Origin: Psychroflexus aestuariivivens
Lineage (GTDB): Bacteria > Bacteroidota > Bacteroidia > Flavobacteriales > Flavobacteriaceae
DNA: 64,000 bases
NCBI RefSeq assembly: GCF_004010055.1
Contig: NZ_RQVT01000051.1
Location: 62,001 to 126,000, forward strand
Direction of reading: 5' to 3'
The translations under genes were made by a program, and so were the position numbers. The stretch's first letter is position 1, and every line of letters starts with the position of its first letter. Below, piece after piece: positions 1-7,199 of this stretch. The notes under the pieces were generated by a model. The model made no database searches and was not told the DNA's origin. It saw only the letters and a list, made by a program, of their open reading frames with translations.

Positions 1-104
1 TTCTTGAACATATTTGGAATCATACCCATTTTATTTTTGGTATTTTCCAGAATATTTTTAGCAAGTTCCTCAACAGTTTCAACGTTTTGATCTTGAATAT
101 TCAT
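1..104 (-). CDS. Carboxymuconolactone decarboxylase/AhpD-family protein, N-terminal part only
   Basis: The reverse strand has an ATG at 104-102 and stays open to the window edge, giving 34 residues. The segment KNKMGMIPNMF resembles the start of CMD/AhpD-like proteins, which often begin with a helix followed by G(M/L)(V/I)PNM. Members are small helical peroxidase- or decarboxylase-fold proteins, often with a CxxxH site; that part lies outside the window, so activity cannot be judged. The next gene to the right on the same strand (FKBP) ends in a terminator, so this gene is probably a separate transcription unit. Confidence 0.6.
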   Translation of the reverse strand, partial: MNIQDQNVETVEELAKNILENTKNKMGMIPNMFK

Positions 105-159
105 AATTTTATTTTTTTGATTATTATCAAAATAGTCGTAAACCCTTAAGATACATTAC

Positions 160-195
160 AAAAAAAAGCGGTTGCATGAATTTCACGCAACCGCT
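160..195 (-). terminator. Rho-independent terminator of the FKBP gene
   Basis: A 9-bp perfect stem (AGCGGTTGC / GCAACCGCT, 167-175 with 187-195) lies 20 bp past the FKBP stop codon. Read leftward, it is followed by a run of seven or more T residues (the A tract at 160-167). Confidence 0.9.
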
Positions 196-214
196 AGAAG
201 TAAAATATATTGTT

Positions 215-646
215 TTATTTAATTTCGACTAATTCTAAATCAAAAGTAAGATCATGACCAGCAAGTGGATGATTGGCATCAACAACGATGTGATCGTCTT
301 TAACTTCTGCCACTCTCAATTGTCTTTCTGTCCCGTCAGGATTTTGAGAAACTAAGCCCATACCAACTTCTGGTTTAATTTCTGCTGGCAATTGCTCCTT
401 ACTTACTTCTTGAAAAAGTTCTTTTCTAACTTCACCGTAAGCTTCTTCCTTAGGAATTTCAATTGTTTTCTTTTCGCTTTCCTTCATATTTAGAACACCT
501 TCTTCAAATCCTGGAATCAACATGCCTTCACCTAAAGTAAATTCAATAGGTTCTCTTTCTAAAGAACTATCAAAAACTTGACCGCTAGAAGCAATTTTTC
601 CAGTGTAGTGTACTTTTACTGTGTCTTTTTCTTTAACTTGACTCAT
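215..646 (-). CDS. FKBP-type peptidyl-prolyl cis-trans isomerase (SlyD-like)
   Basis: This 143-aa protein is a typical two-domain SlyD-like FKBP. It opens with KEKDTVKVHYTGKI and continues with GQVFDSS, the core GEGMLIPGFEEGVLNMKESEKK, and the AYGE segment that leads into the inserted IF chaperone domain (about residues 70-120). The end (HPLAGHDLTFDLELVEI) is the returning FKBP strand. The usual His/Cys-rich metal-binding tail of E. coli SlyD is absent, which is common in this group. The enzyme isomerises Xaa-Pro bonds in the cytoplasm and helps folding. It is monocistronic, with a strong promoter and terminator. Confidence 0.93.
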   Translation of the reverse strand: MSQVKEKDTVKVHYTGKIASSGQVFDSSLEREPIEFTLGEGMLIPGFEEGVLNMKESEKKTIEIPKEEAYGEVRKELFQEVSKEQLPAEIKPEVGMGLVSQNPDGTERQLRVAEVKDDHIVVDANHPLAGHDLTFDLELVEIK

Positions 647-699
647 AAATAATTAATTTATTGATTTTAAAATAATTACAAATAAATTGTAATTTTATG

Positions 700-729
700 C
701 AAATGTAAGATTTAGGCTTAGAAACTCAA
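700..729 (-). promoter_or_regulatory. Bacteroidota-type promoter for the FKBP gene
   Basis: Read leftward: TTG (729-727), 19-bp spacer, TACATTTG (707-700). This fits the Bacteroidota consensus TTG-N19/20-TAnnTTTG. It leaves a leader of about 45 bases before the FKBP ATG. Confidence 0.75.
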
Positions 730-880
730 TAAAATGTTCGTTTTATTTGTTTTTTTAAAAGAATTTTAACCTTATTTGTTCTGTTTTCTTTCATTATTAA
801 TTCATTTTTGGAACAAATATTAATGTTTATCAAATTAAATTTGATATTTTTCAAGTATTCTATTAATTTGAGGAAAAAAA

Positions 881-1291
881 ATGAGCGAAAAATCTAAAAA
901 GCCGGATCAAGTTGTATATAATGAAGATTCTGAAAAGTATGATGCTGGTTTGTTACCATATGCTACCAATTCCGGAGCTCCTAAGATTACAGCTACAGAT
1001 CTGACCGGCTGGAAAAATGCAAATGTCAGTAAAGTGAATCACCAAATTGAAACCGAATTTGAAGCACTAAAGTCGAAATATGAAGAATTAATGCTTCAAT
1101 ATGAATATAATCACCTGATTTACAGTGCTGAATTTAGTTTTGAGCCAATTGTTGGTAAAATTTATCATTTGTATGAGAAATCCTCAGGAGCAATTTTTCT
1201 GTCTATCATTTCTCCCAATGAATGCAATTTTGATTTCAAAGGTAGTTTCAAATTGAATGAGGATAAAATGTGGATTCGGATTGATAATTAA
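881..1291 (+). CDS. DUF2452 family protein
   Basis: This 136-aa cytoplasmic protein has the features I associate with DUF2452: an N-terminal LLPYATNSGAPKI segment, a central helix (ETEFEALKSKYEELMLQYE), and a C-terminal part with YSAEFSFEPIVGKIYHLYEK followed by FLSIISPNE and KLNEDKMWIRI. The family is widespread in Bacteroidota, and I know no function for it. There is no signal peptide or membrane segment. The dienelactone hydrolase gene starts 29 bp downstream on the same strand, so they may be co-transcribed. Confidence 0.85.
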   Translation: MSEKSKKPDQVVYNEDSEKYDAGLLPYATNSGAPKITATDLTGWKNANVSKVNHQIETEFEALKSKYEELMLQYEYNHLIYSAEFSFEPIVGKIYHLYEKSSGAIFLSIISPNECNFDFKGSFKLNEDKMWIRIDN

Positions 1292-1319
1292 ATCAGTTAA
1301 ATTTTTAAACTATATAACT

Positions 1320-2186
1320 ATGTACACGAAATTTAAATTATTATTATTATCTATTATTTTGGTAGGTGTTTCTTGTAAAAATGAAACTAAAAAACCTTCA
1401 GAAGAAAATGAAAATCAGACTGAAGAACAAATAAATCTCAAAGAAGAAAAGAAGTCAAAATTTGAAGGTAGAGAAGTAACTTATGAAACAGATTCTACAA
1501 TTATGCGTGGCTATGTGGCTTACGATGAAATCAACGAGGAGAAGCGTCCGGGAATTCTAGTAGTACATGAATGGTGGGGACATGACGATTATGCAAGAAA
1601 GCGTGCAGATGATTTAGCAAAACTGGGTTATGTCGCTTTAGCGGTCGATATGTACGGCAATGGCAAACAAGTGAATCACCCCAAAGAAGCTATGAAATTT
1701 TCTAGTAATGTGATGCAAAATTTCGATGTTGCTAAAGTACGCTTTAATGCAGCTATGGAATTATTGAAATCTCATAAATATGTAGATGATAACAAAATTT
1801 CTGCGGTCGGATTCTGTTTTGGAGGTAGTGTTGCTTTGGCTATGGCAAATAGTGGAAGTGATTTAGATGCAGTTGCAGCATTTCATAGCGGTATTGAATT
1901 ACCTGTAATGCCAAATGAAGATTTGAAAGCTAGAATTTTGGTTCAGAATGGGGCAGAAGATGCCATGATTACAGATGAACAAGAAGAAAAATTCAAGTCT
2001 GCGCTTGAAAAAATTAATGCAGATTATACTTATTTAACTTACGAAGGCGTAAAGCATTCATTCACCAATAAAGCTGCAGATAGCATTGCTAAAAAGCACG
2101 ACCTTCCATTGGCTTACGATAAGGAAGCAACAGAGGAATCTTGGAATCGAATGATTGATTTTTTCAATGAAACTTATTCTGAATAA
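1320..2186 (+). CDS. Dienelactone hydrolase family lipoprotein
   Basis: The start is the ATG at 1320, which gives a lipoprotein signal (KFKLLLLSIILVGVSC, cysteine at about residue 19). A longer in-frame start at 1257 would overlap the previous gene and spoil the signal, so it is rejected. The mature part is an alpha/beta hydrolase of the DLH family: VVHEWWG oxyanion region, nucleophile elbow GFCFGGS (Cys nucleophile), an Asp in the QNGAEDAMI segment, and His in VKHSFTN. It probably hydrolyses small ester or lactone substrates at the cell envelope; the natural substrate cannot be read from sequence. Confidence 0.9.
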   Translation: MYTKFKLLLLSIILVGVSCKNETKKPSEENENQTEEQINLKEEKKSKFEGREVTYETDSTIMRGYVAYDEINEEKRPGILVVHEWWGHDDYARKRADDLAKLGYVALAVDMYGNGKQVNHPKEAMKFSSNVMQNFDVAKVRFNAAMELLKSHKYVDDNKISAVGFCFGGSVALAMANSGSDLDAVAAFHSGIELPVMPNEDLKARILVQNGAEDAMITDEQEEKFKSALEKINADYTYLTYEGVKHSFTNKAADSIAKKHDLPLAYDKEATEESWNRMIDFFNETYSE

Positions 2187-2230
2187 AAACTATTAGAAAT
2201 TAAAATTTGAATCTTTGTTAATAAAGCTTA

Positions 2231-2450
2231 TTAATAAAAATTAGTAAGCTTTTCAAGGATTTCATCAAAATCTGAATTATAATGTTCAAATTCGGTAGGG
2301 TAGCCTTCTCCATTGACTGTTATTAATATCTGAATCATTAATCCAGCTTCATCGGATGAATACTCCATTATAATTGTAGTTGTAATGTCATTGTTAACAG
2401 CATAACTTCTATAATATATCCATTATCGTCGTAGCTATACATTACACAAT
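2231..2450 (-). pseudogene. Decayed gene fragment, YD-repeat/lipoprotein-like
   Basis: Two reverse-strand frames carry protein-like sequence with a break between them. The upstream frame reads SYDDNGYIIEV; after a frame shift near 2400 the other frame reads NNDITTTIIMEYSSDEAG and runs on to a TAA at 2231-2233. The YDDNG pattern resembles the YEYDNNGN and YDEDGN stretches of the intact lipoprotein at 2972-3691, so this is probably the 3' remnant of a related gene. No start codon or signal sequence survives. It explains most of the 344-bp gap between the hydrolase gene and the next small gene. Confidence 0.5.
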
Positions 2451-2530
2451 GGCAAACTCATTATTTTTGAATTTAACGCTTCTTTATTAAGCGTAAACCT
2501 ATAGAAGTTTTATATTTATGATAAAAAATT

Positions 2531-2734
2531 ATGGGATCAAGTAAAGAAGTTAAAAAGGTGTATTTTTTTAAGGATAATAGTAAGAGCGAAGATGAAGTAC
2601 ATCTTTCAGACATGCATGATGACGGCGTTCACTTTAATAAAGAAATATTAGCAAAGGCCAAAAGAAAAAAACAAATTGACAAAGAAAAAGCGGAAAAAAA
2701 ACAGAGAAAGAAAAATCGAAAGAAGGATCTTTAG
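2531..2734 (+). CDS. Small lysine-rich hypothetical protein
   Basis: This is a 67-aa protein with an acidic/histidine middle (EDEVHLSDMHDDGVHF) and a strongly basic C-terminal helix (AKRKKQIDKEKAEKKQRKKNRKK). No family is recognised. The charge suggests binding to nucleic acid or the ribosome, but that is only inference. A low-complexity K-rich ORF in AT-rich DNA could be spurious; the varied first 40 residues argue for a real gene. Confidence 0.5.
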   Translation: MGSSKEVKKVYFFKDNSKSEDEVHLSDMHDDGVHFNKEILAKAKRKKQIDKEKAEKKQRKKNRKKDL

Positions 2735-2971
2735 TCCTGAAATAATTTTTTAAAAAACCTGAGGTTTACTTAAGTATAGTAATCATTTAGAAACTTTTAA
2801 TCCAATATTAAGTAAACAAAATTTCAAGTACATTTTTTCATTTTTGATTACTGTATCGGTTATAAAACTGAGTATAATATCTCTACAAAGCCTGACCTTA
2901 TGAGTTAAATTATTTAAGGTTTGTAATTTAGAGTTTTATGTCTTATGAAATTTCAATTCTAATTTTGACCT

Positions 2972-3691
2972 TTATTTATAAGTATAATATCTAACACTTG
3001 TTCTGTCTGAAGTTTCGTAACTTATTTCCCTTTTTGTTGGAAAACCTTCAGAGTTATATTCATAAGAATAATAGCTATAATTGTCACCCCATGGAGTCAT
3101 TACCATCAGGGTATTATTGTTAGAAATTCTATTAATTTTCAAATAAGATTCGTCAAATACTAAACTAAAGGGGTTTCTCATGTTATCATATTTGTATAAA
3201 AACCCACCTTGACTATATAATAAATTTCCATTATTATCATATTCATACTCGTATGTACAACAATAATCCCCATCTATAGTTTCGATTTGTGCTACCATAT
3301 TTCCATCTTCATCATATTCAAATTCTGTTTTTATGATTTCATCGCTATAAATAGTAGTTTCAACTATTTGATTACCTTCATAAGTTAGAGTTGTATATTC
3401 TCCATTGTATTCAATTTTAGATATTTTCCTATTTTCATATTCATAATATCTAGTATTAATTCCTACTTCACCAGATTCATCAGTATGAGTTTCAGTTAGA
3501 GAAATTATGTCACCATCTGAATTATATGAAAGATCAAAAACAGAGCTACTTTCTGTAAAATATGTAGTCCATTGAACTTCATATTTTTCTAATTTAAGAT
3601 TTGTAGGCTGATCATTTATAGAACCTGAATCATCGTCATTAGAACAAGAAATTAGGATAAAAGCTAGGATAGGTAATATTAGTCGTTTCAT
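2972..3691 (-). CDS. Lipoprotein with YD-repeat-like segments
   Basis: This is a 239-aa protein with a clear lipoprotein signal (LILPILAFILISC, Cys about residue 16) followed by SNDDD, an acidic stretch typical of Bacteroidota surface-exported lipoproteins. The mature part contains repeated Y(E/D)YxxxG units (LSYNSDGDII, FEYDEDGNMV, YEYDNNGNLL, YEYNSEGFPT), as in YD/RHS-type beta-rich repeats. It is probably outer-membrane attached. Function unknown. It is the last host gene before the prophage, and a related decayed copy lies at 2231-2450. Confidence 0.75.
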   Translation of the reverse strand: MKRLILPILAFILISCSNDDDSGSINDQPTNLKLEKYEVQWTTYFTESSSVFDLSYNSDGDIISLTETHTDESGEVGINTRYYEYENRKISKIEYNGEYTTLTYEGNQIVETTIYSDEIIKTEFEYDEDGNMVAQIETIDGDYCCTYEYEYDNNGNLLYSQGGFLYKYDNMRNPFSLVFDESYLKINRISNNNTLMVMTPWGDNYSYYSYEYNSEGFPTKREISYETSDRTSVRYYTYK

Positions 3692-3923
3692 AAGTAAAGA
3701 TAATTTTAATATTCATAAGAATTCTCACCTACCGTTGATTACTTTAAACATTATCATCTGAAGACAATTATATAAAACAAATTAGATAGAACATTCAATG
3801 TTTATTCAGTTTTAAGGATATCTAGAATGCCGAACTTAGTCATTTATTCACGATTTATAAAAAAATATTGATAACGAGTTGTTAAACAAACATTATCGCA
3901 AAAAAATTTCCTTCATAGATAAA

Positions 3924-3948
3924 ATAAAAAACCCCGATTTTAACGGGG
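3924..3948 (-). terminator. Original tRNA-Met terminator, stranded at attL
   Basis: Read leftward, a CCCCG/CGGGG hairpin (3932-3936 with 3944-3948) is followed by TTTTTTATTTT. It sits just past the truncated tRNA 3' segment, where the terminator of the undisrupted tRNA-Met gene would be. Integration has moved it some 53 kb from the working tRNA gene. Confidence 0.7.
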
Positions 3949-4000
3949 CTTATTGTAGCGTGGACGAGAGTTGAACTCGTGACCTCCGGGTTATGAATCC
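3947..4000 (-). other. attL: left attachment site, displaced tRNA-Met 3' part
   Basis: These 54 bases are identical to 57240-57293. They hold the T arm, variable region, the anticodon loop and the acceptor 3' strand of the tRNA-Met gene, but the 5' part is missing, so this is not a working tRNA. Identity stops right after TTATGAATCC, inside the anticodon stem. In the lysogen this is the original host 3' half. Confidence 0.93.
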
Positions 4001-4020
4001 AATTCTCGAACTTTTCTAAC

Positions 4021-4100
4021 TTGTAATTACCACAAAATCAAAAGCCTAACTTTTCTATTTATTTAAATTATCTAATTTTTCATTTTTTCAAGGGTTGTCG
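4021..4100. other. Probable integrase arm-type sites on the attL side
   Basis: TTGTAATTACC (4021-4031) and AAGGGTTGTCG (4090-4100) echo the repeated motifs next to attR (GTGTAATTACAA and TTAGGGTTGCC). Shared short motifs on both sides of the core are expected for arm-type integrase sites. The matches are short and imperfect. Confidence 0.4.
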
Positions 4101-4198
4101 TTTAAATACTTTCATGAATCTGTAAAACAAACACTTATAAGATATTTTTAATTGTTTTTTTAATATATGATGACTTTATATTAACCTCGTTATTTGAA

Positions 4199-4720
4199 TT
4201 ACCACTCATCACTTTGGTCAATTTCATTAGAAGATAAATAATTATAAAGTGAACTAGATAACTCATTCATAGTTTTTTCAATATCAGGAATAGCTTGTTT
4301 ACCATACTTAGTCATTTCACCGTCTTTTTTAAAAAAATTAGTCTTAATTAAATGCATATCATTTTTGTCAATAATAAAACTCAAACGATATCTATTTTTT
4401 TTAAATTCAACGATTAATTCATAATCAATACCACCAGTATAATTTTTGCCTAATACTTTGTATGAATACGCTTTTTCTGCTGGTCCAGAAATTCTTATTT
4501 TTTTATTTTGAAATTCAGCTTTTATGACCTCATCTGGATCATAGTAAGTTTCTTTAATCCAATCTTTAGTTTTAGCATACATATCTTTTGCAGAAGTATT
4601 ATTTAATTGAATAACTATGGGTTCAACGCCTTTACTTGTGAGTTTGAATTCAGGAATAGTAGAGGGGGTTGTAGCTTTTACAATTACAAGAGCTAAATAA
4701 ACAAGCCATTTTGATAACAT
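4199..4720 (-). CDS. DUF4468 domain protein, probably exported
   Basis: This 173-aa protein starts with a hydrophobic segment (WLVYLALVIVKA) that may be a signal peptide. It then matches the DUF4468 pattern, which has a TBP-like fold: an Asp-containing helix with AKTKDWIKETYYDPDEVIKAE, then NKKIRISGPA, and a Y-x-hydrophobic strand region (GGIDYELIVEFKKNRYRLSF). Function is unknown in the family. It is the third gene of a leftward operon headed by the phage repressor, so it is probably expressed in the lysogen and could be a lysogenic-conversion or exclusion protein. That role is inferred from position only. Confidence 0.7.
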   Translation of the reverse strand: MLSKWLVYLALVIVKATTPSTIPEFKLTSKGVEPIVIQLNNTSAKDMYAKTKDWIKETYYDPDEVIKAEFQNKKIRISGPAEKAYSYKVLGKNYTGGIDYELIVEFKKNRYRLSFIIDKNDMHLIKTNFFKKDGEMTKYGKQAIPDIEKTMNELSSSLYNYLSSNEIDQSDEW

Positions 4721-4782
4721 AAGTGAATTAATTTTAAGATTTAGTATATGGTTTTTTCATAGTTGGTAATTGAAATATTATC

Positions 4783-4998
4783 TCATAGCATAGAACCACC
4801 TATACCTAAAACAAATATTAGAAAGAATAAAAGAAATGGAAGTAATACAAACCACCATACTAAAATATTTGTGTTTTGTTTGTTTTTTTCTGCTTTCTCA
4901 ATAAGCTCATTCTGTAAAACTAGCATTTCGATCATTGCTTGCTTATCATTGAGCGCTTCGTATTCAATCCTTAAATCTTCTTTTTTGGATTTTTTCAT
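4783..4998 (-). CDS. Small single-pass membrane protein of the lysogeny operon
   Basis: This is a 71-aa protein with a charged N-terminal helix (KKSKKEDLRIEYEALNDKQ) and one C-terminal transmembrane segment (LVWWFVLLPFLLFFLIFVLGIG). It begins 28 bp after the repressor stop and precedes the DUF4468 gene, so it is probably transcribed with the repressor in the lysogen. The layout recalls small superinfection-exclusion proteins, but no family is recognised. Confidence 0.65.
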   Translation of the reverse strand: MKKSKKEDLRIEYEALNDKQAMIEMLVLQNELIEKAEKNKQNTNILVWWFVLLPFLLFFLIFVLGIGGSML

Positions 4999-5026
4999 TA
5001 TTATAGATTTTGAGTTGTATATTAAA

Positions 5027-5734
5027 TTAAAAAGTCCGTTTTATTACCTTCCAAATAGAATGTACATCATCTAGAATTAATGAGAAATCAGGAAATTCAG
5101 GCGAAGGGTTTCTAGATTTACATATAATTTTCCCCTCAACATCAGAATCTTCAATATCTTTATGAAAGATTCCATCTTTTGATACAATAATCCATCCATA
5201 ATCTGTAGGTCTAAAACCGTCAGGCCAATGATGCCTGCCTAATTCACGACCTAAAACTTCAGCACCGTTTGGAGTATCGTTAATACCTCCACCATTCATG
5301 CTATCATTACCTGTATTGAAGGCAATATACTTGCCTAATCCTATCTTGTCAACTGTAAAATATGATACTCCGAATGTGTTGTGGAGTTCATATTCATCCT
5401 CAAATACTTCTATAAAACTTGCGTATGCCTTGTAAGGCACCTTTGGAGCTTGAATCATATACTTACCATTTGGGAGTTCTACATATTTATTTCCGTGATT
5501 ATTTTCAATGTAGTTAACTTCTTTATCAGAAACTACAGATTGTGTATTTTGTGCGTTTTGTTCTGATTTAGAAAAAATGATATTTTTTATTACTTCAAGG
5601 TATTCTTTTTTAACACTACCTCTATTAAAAGCCAATCGCAATCCATTTCCTGAAATTGGCAAATCTTTGGACAAGTCGTCCCAGCTGTAGCCCTTAAGCT
5701 TTTTATTTTTTAGGATGTATTCTAATTCATTCAT
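5027..5734 (-). CDS. Phage repressor with S24/LexA-like C-terminal domain
   Basis: This 235-aa protein is the CI-type repressor. The N-terminal 50 residues form a helix-turn-helix-like DNA-binding region (GYSWDDLSKDLPISGNGLRLAFNRGSVKKEYLEVI). The C-terminal half is S24-like: Ser145 in TGNDSMNGG and Lys186 in IIVSKDGIF, 41 residues apart, fit the Ser-Lys dyad of self-cleaving repressors. The expected Ala-Gly cleavage site is not obvious (KAYASF stands roughly where it would be), so self-cleavage is uncertain. The gene is transcribed away from the early operon. A palindrome (5734-5756) abuts its start codon, suggesting autoregulation or control by another phage factor. Confidence 0.88.
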   Translation of the reverse strand: MNELEYILKNKKLKGYSWDDLSKDLPISGNGLRLAFNRGSVKKEYLEVIKNIIFSKSEQNAQNTQSVVSDKEVNYIENNHGNKYVELPNGKYMIQAPKVPYKAYASFIEVFEDEYELHNTFGVSYFTVDKIGLGKYIAFNTGNDSMNGGGINDTPNGAEVLGRELGRHHWPDGFRPTDYGWIIVSKDGIFHKDIEDSDVEGKIICKSRNPSPEFPDFSLILDDVHSIWKVIKRTF

Positions 5735-5756
5735 TATTTAGAATAATTTTAAATAA
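5734..5756. promoter_or_regulatory. Palindromic operator at the repressor start
   Basis: TTATTTAGAA-TAA-TTTTAAATAA: 10-bp arms with one mismatch, starting at the repressor's start codon. The same palindrome with perfect arms occurs at 34747-34771 and 48714-48736, both in promoter regions. It is probably a binding site for a dimeric phage regulator. Confidence 0.65.
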
Positions 5757-5758
5757 GT

Positions 5759-5818
5759 ACAAAACGAACATTTTATCTTTGTTTTAGCTGTTCGTATTGT
5801 TCGTTTTGTGTATATTTG
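5759..5818 (+). promoter_or_regulatory. Early divergent promoter with GTTCG-type operators
   Basis: The 12-mer TGTTCGTTTTGT (5798-5809) has an exact inverted copy at 5759-5770 and a one-mismatch direct copy at 5789-5800, giving three half-site-like elements. They directly precede an exact -7 box, TATATTTG (5811-5818), pointing into the early operon. The arrangement is what is expected for repression of the early promoter by the adjacent repressor. A good -33 TTG is not visible at standard spacing. Confidence 0.7.
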
Positions 5819-5860
5819 TACTCACATACATAAACAAATATAAGATAAAATTTAGAACTA

Positions 5861-6097
5861 GTGGAAAAACTAATCATTATCAATCAGAATTTGTGTTCGG
5901 AAAGTCACCGAATAAAGTTGGTTTCAACTCCAGTAGTTATTGAGGCAATTTTTAAAACAAAAAAGTGCGGAGTTTGGGTTATGGATAAAATATTCATGGA
6001 AACTTTTACTAAAGATAATTACAACCACCAGTTTAAAAAATTACTCGAAAACATTGAAAAAGAGTGCAATATCAAATTATTAAAACCAGCATCATGA
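5861..6097 (+). CDS. First early gene, unknown small protein
   Basis: This 78-aa protein uses a GTG start about 35 bases past the predicted transcription start. There is no recognised family and no signal peptide; the C-terminal half is a charged helix. It occupies the position where Cro- or CII-like regulators are found, but I see no convincing helix-turn-helix. Its TGA overlaps the next ATG (ATGA at 6094-6097), so translation is coupled. Confidence 0.65.
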   Translation: MEKLIIINQNLCSESHRIKLVSTPVVIEAIFKTKKCGVWVMDKIFMETFTKDNYNHQFKKLLENIEKECNIKLLKPAS

Positions 6098-6348
6098 ATA
6101 TTGAAGAATTACACCAAGAGCTACAAGTGGTATCAAAAAGATGTAAAGGCTTCCATAAAGAAGTCGCAAATGATTCAGGTATCAGTTATGTGTATCTATC
6201 TAGACTTAAGAAACCCGAATACAAACTCACAGATACTGAAGAGAATAGAACTCTTTTGAAGAAAATTATCAAAAACTATCGTAGGGCAGTTCAAAGAAGA
6301 ATTCAGGAATACCAATCCTTGAGTTCAGAAATTTCAGTAATAGAATAA
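6094..6348 (+). CDS. Small helix-turn-helix-like early protein
   Basis: Starting at the ATG that overlaps the preceding stop, this gives an 84-aa basic protein. The segment KEVANDSGISYVYLSRLKKPEYKL looks like a Cro/XRE-type turn-helix region, and is followed by a helical basic tail (KIIKNYRRAVQRRIQEYQ). A plausible early regulator or DNA-binding accessory protein. An upstream in-frame ATG at 6064 lies inside the previous gene and is less likely. Confidence 0.65.
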   Translation: MNIEELHQELQVVSKRCKGFHKEVANDSGISYVYLSRLKKPEYKLTDTEENRTLLKKIIKNYRRAVQRRIQEYQSLSSEISVIE

Positions 6349-6360
6349 ACTCAAACAGTC

Positions 6361-6585
6361 ATGACAAAATCTCAACGCATCAAGCATATCAAAAAAGAGC
6401 TATCAGATTTAGATGTTCATGAAGAAATTTTCAAACAAAGCTTAAGTGCAACTACAAACCGAAAGAAGTACTTAAGACAGGAGCTGGAAGAATTGGGAGC
6501 TTCCAGTTCCTCCCGAAAGGGAAAACAAGAGAGCGTATTAGATATGAAGCAAAAAGCCAAGCTTATTGCAAGTTTAACTCAATAA
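6361..6585 (+). CDS. Small coiled-coil early protein, unknown
   Basis: This 74-aa, highly charged protein is mostly helical (QRIKHIKKELSDLDVHEEIFKQSL, then KKYLRQELEELG), with a serine-rich hinge (GASSSSRKG) before a final helix. It follows the HTH-like gene by 12 bp in the early operon. No family recognised. Confidence 0.6.
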   Translation: MTKSQRIKHIKKELSDLDVHEEIFKQSLSATTNRKKYLRQELEELGASSSSRKGKQESVLDMKQKAKLIASLTQ

Positions 6586-6595
6586 ATCTAAAATA

Positions 6596-6787
6596 ATGGA
6601 AAGATTCAACAAAGAAGCAAGAGAACTTATAGATAAACTCGAAAAGGCTATCAGCTGTAATGACAGTAAAAAAGTTTCCAAATTATATGAGGAATCAATT
6701 TTAATCGACTGGGAAAATGTATCGGATCAATTGTTTGGAAAGTATGATGATCTGATTGACAAAGGAAACGAACTACTATTAAAATAA
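6596..6787 (+). CDS. Small early protein, unknown
   Basis: This is a 63-aa acidic, helical protein (KEARELIDKLEKAISCNDSKKVSKLYEESI) spaced 10 bp after the previous gene and 6 bp before the next. Tight packing in the early operon supports it as real. No recognised domain. Confidence 0.6.
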   Translation: MERFNKEARELIDKLEKAISCNDSKKVSKLYEESILIDWENVSDQLFGKYDDLIDKGNELLLK

Positions 6788-6793
6788 ATCATC

Positions 6794-7195
6794 ATGAATT
6801 CACAAACCAACTATATAAAACTGAAATCTAAATATGAATATCTCAGCGATGAAGATATCCAAAACGGTATTGAAGACATTACTTCAAGATTGGTCGAAAT
6901 GAATGAATTCAAATCAGTTGATCAAGCTAAGATATATATCAACCAAACTATAGAAGATTTTATGGATGACGATTATTTAACAAAATTCAATCGCATCCTT
7001 GGCAGAATTGACAAACGCGGAATAGCAATCACAGATTCGTTTCAGAAAAATCTGTTCTCAAAAATGAGAATGAAACTGTCAATACTCAATTATTTCAACA
7101 AAGCTAATTATGAAAAAAGCCCTTTAAAACAGGCGGTTCATAATGCATTTCAAATATTTCACAATTCACCACATAATTCAATAATCAAATTTTAA
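6794..7195 (+). CDS. Early phage protein, unknown
   Basis: This 133-aa, largely helical protein has no family I recognise. The N-terminal part is acidic (SDEDIQNGIEDITSRLVEM) and the C-terminal part basic. It ends 4 bp before the DUF1351-like gene and so probably belongs to the recombination/early module. Confidence 0.6.
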   Translation: MNSQTNYIKLKSKYEYLSDEDIQNGIEDITSRLVEMNEFKSVDQAKIYINQTIEDFMDDDYLTKFNRILGRIDKRGIAITDSFQKNLFSKMRMKLSILNYFNKANYEKSPLKQAVHNAFQIFHNSPHNSIIKF

Positions 7196-7199
7196 ATCT

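Noticed and set aside
729-745. TGTTCGTTTTAT in host DNA similar to the phage early operator
   Set aside because: Single copy with no paired site and two mismatches to the phage 12-mer; likely coincidence.
3947-4000. A second tRNA-Met gene
   Set aside because: Only the 3' part is present; there is no D arm or 5' acceptor strand. It is the attL remnant.
4763-5074. Forward open frame opposite the small membrane gene
   Set aside because: It lies antisense across two leftward genes and has no family features; the leftward TM protein fits the operon.
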